Source: Byssochlamys sp. IMV 00236 (lineage: Eukaryota > Ascomycota > Eurotiomycetes > Eurotiales > Thermoascaceae). Taken from it: a stretch of 19,992 nt of DNA. The stretch is from NCBI GenBank assembly GCA_001931875.2, contig MSJH02000466.1:1-19992 (forward strand). The letters run 5' to 3'. Shown here piece after piece: positions 19,763-19,992 of this stretch; position 1 is the first letter of the stretch; each line of letters begins with the position of its first letter. The position numbers and the translations under genes were made by a program. A model generated the notes under the pieces. The model saw nothing but the letters and a program-made list of their open reading frames with translations. It searched no databases and had not been told where the DNA came from.

Positions 19763-19992
19763 TAGATCAAGGAGTAGTATAGGGGACCATGGGAAGGCAG
19801 AAGGGGTGACTAACCACGAGAAGGATATGTAAGACTACATGACAAGAAGGATATCCAGGAAAGACAGCGTTGTCCAGGTTGGAGAGGTATGGTCATGGAG
19901 GTGAGAGGCTTTTAAAAGACCAAGGTAAGGACAGGTGGGTGAGTCATGGGTCATCCAGCTGTGGGTGTCTCTGCTTACCCTACACCCACTCC
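19700..19992. other. unassigned sequence after the LINE break
   Basis: About 290 bp of purine-rich, GC-richer sequence follows the point where ORF2 homology ends. All frames are short. There are small direct similarities (GGTCATCCA near 19,710 and again near 19,950; AAGGATAT near 19,820 and 19,846). It could be the end of another element inserted into the LINE. No family is recognised. Confidence 0.4.

Overview
The window looks like nuclear DNA of an early-diverging fungus, most likely Mucoromycota. The signs are dense small introns of about 50-70 nt with GTA-type donors and AG acceptors, AT-rich intergenic DNA, a GABA-B-like class C receptor, a BIM1/X325-like copper protein, a tRNA-Ser without encoded CCA, and two-ORF LINE retrotransposons. 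Species cannot be told from the sequence alone.

Region 1 (about 0.4-6.7 kb) is the gene-bearing part. A 14-exon plus-strand gene (457-4035) encodes a 944-residue class C G-protein-coupled receptor with an extracellular ANF-type ligand-binding domain and seven membrane segments. It converges on a 9-exon minus-strand gene (5688-4069) for an RBBP4/MSI1/HAT2-type WD40 histone chaperone of 395 residues; only 33 bp separate the two stop codons. A second minus-strand gene (6627-5984, two exons, 197 residues) encodes a secreted, probably GPI-anchored, LPMO-like copper protein whose predicted mature N-terminus is histidine. All three models come from my own splicing. Total exon length is divisible by three in each, and exon phases agree at every junction.

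Region 2 (about 6.7-13 kb) has no intact gene. It holds a decayed plus-strand LINE (about 8.27-10.6 kb: ORF1 coiled coil, endonuclease tail, reverse-transcriptase pieces), the 3' end of another LINE on the minus strand (about 10.64-11.07 kb, with a CCHC knuckle), unassigned coding relics, and a diverged tandem duplication.

Region 3 (about 13-17.2 kb) is very AT-rich and repeat-laden. It includes recurring TGACCAC-type motifs, a perfect 13-bp inverted pair, a minisatellite of about 14 bp and a strong hairpin.

Region 4 (17.36-19.99 kb) has a minus-strand tRNA-Ser(AGA) followed closely, in the opposite orientation, by a much better preserved LINE. Its ORF1 and ORF2 overlap at ATGA. ORF2 has an intact-looking endonuclease but its frame ends before the reverse transcriptase. 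The three host genes have no obvious shared pathway. The right two thirds is best read as a transposon graveyard, possibly a heterochromatic or pericentric type of region (inference).
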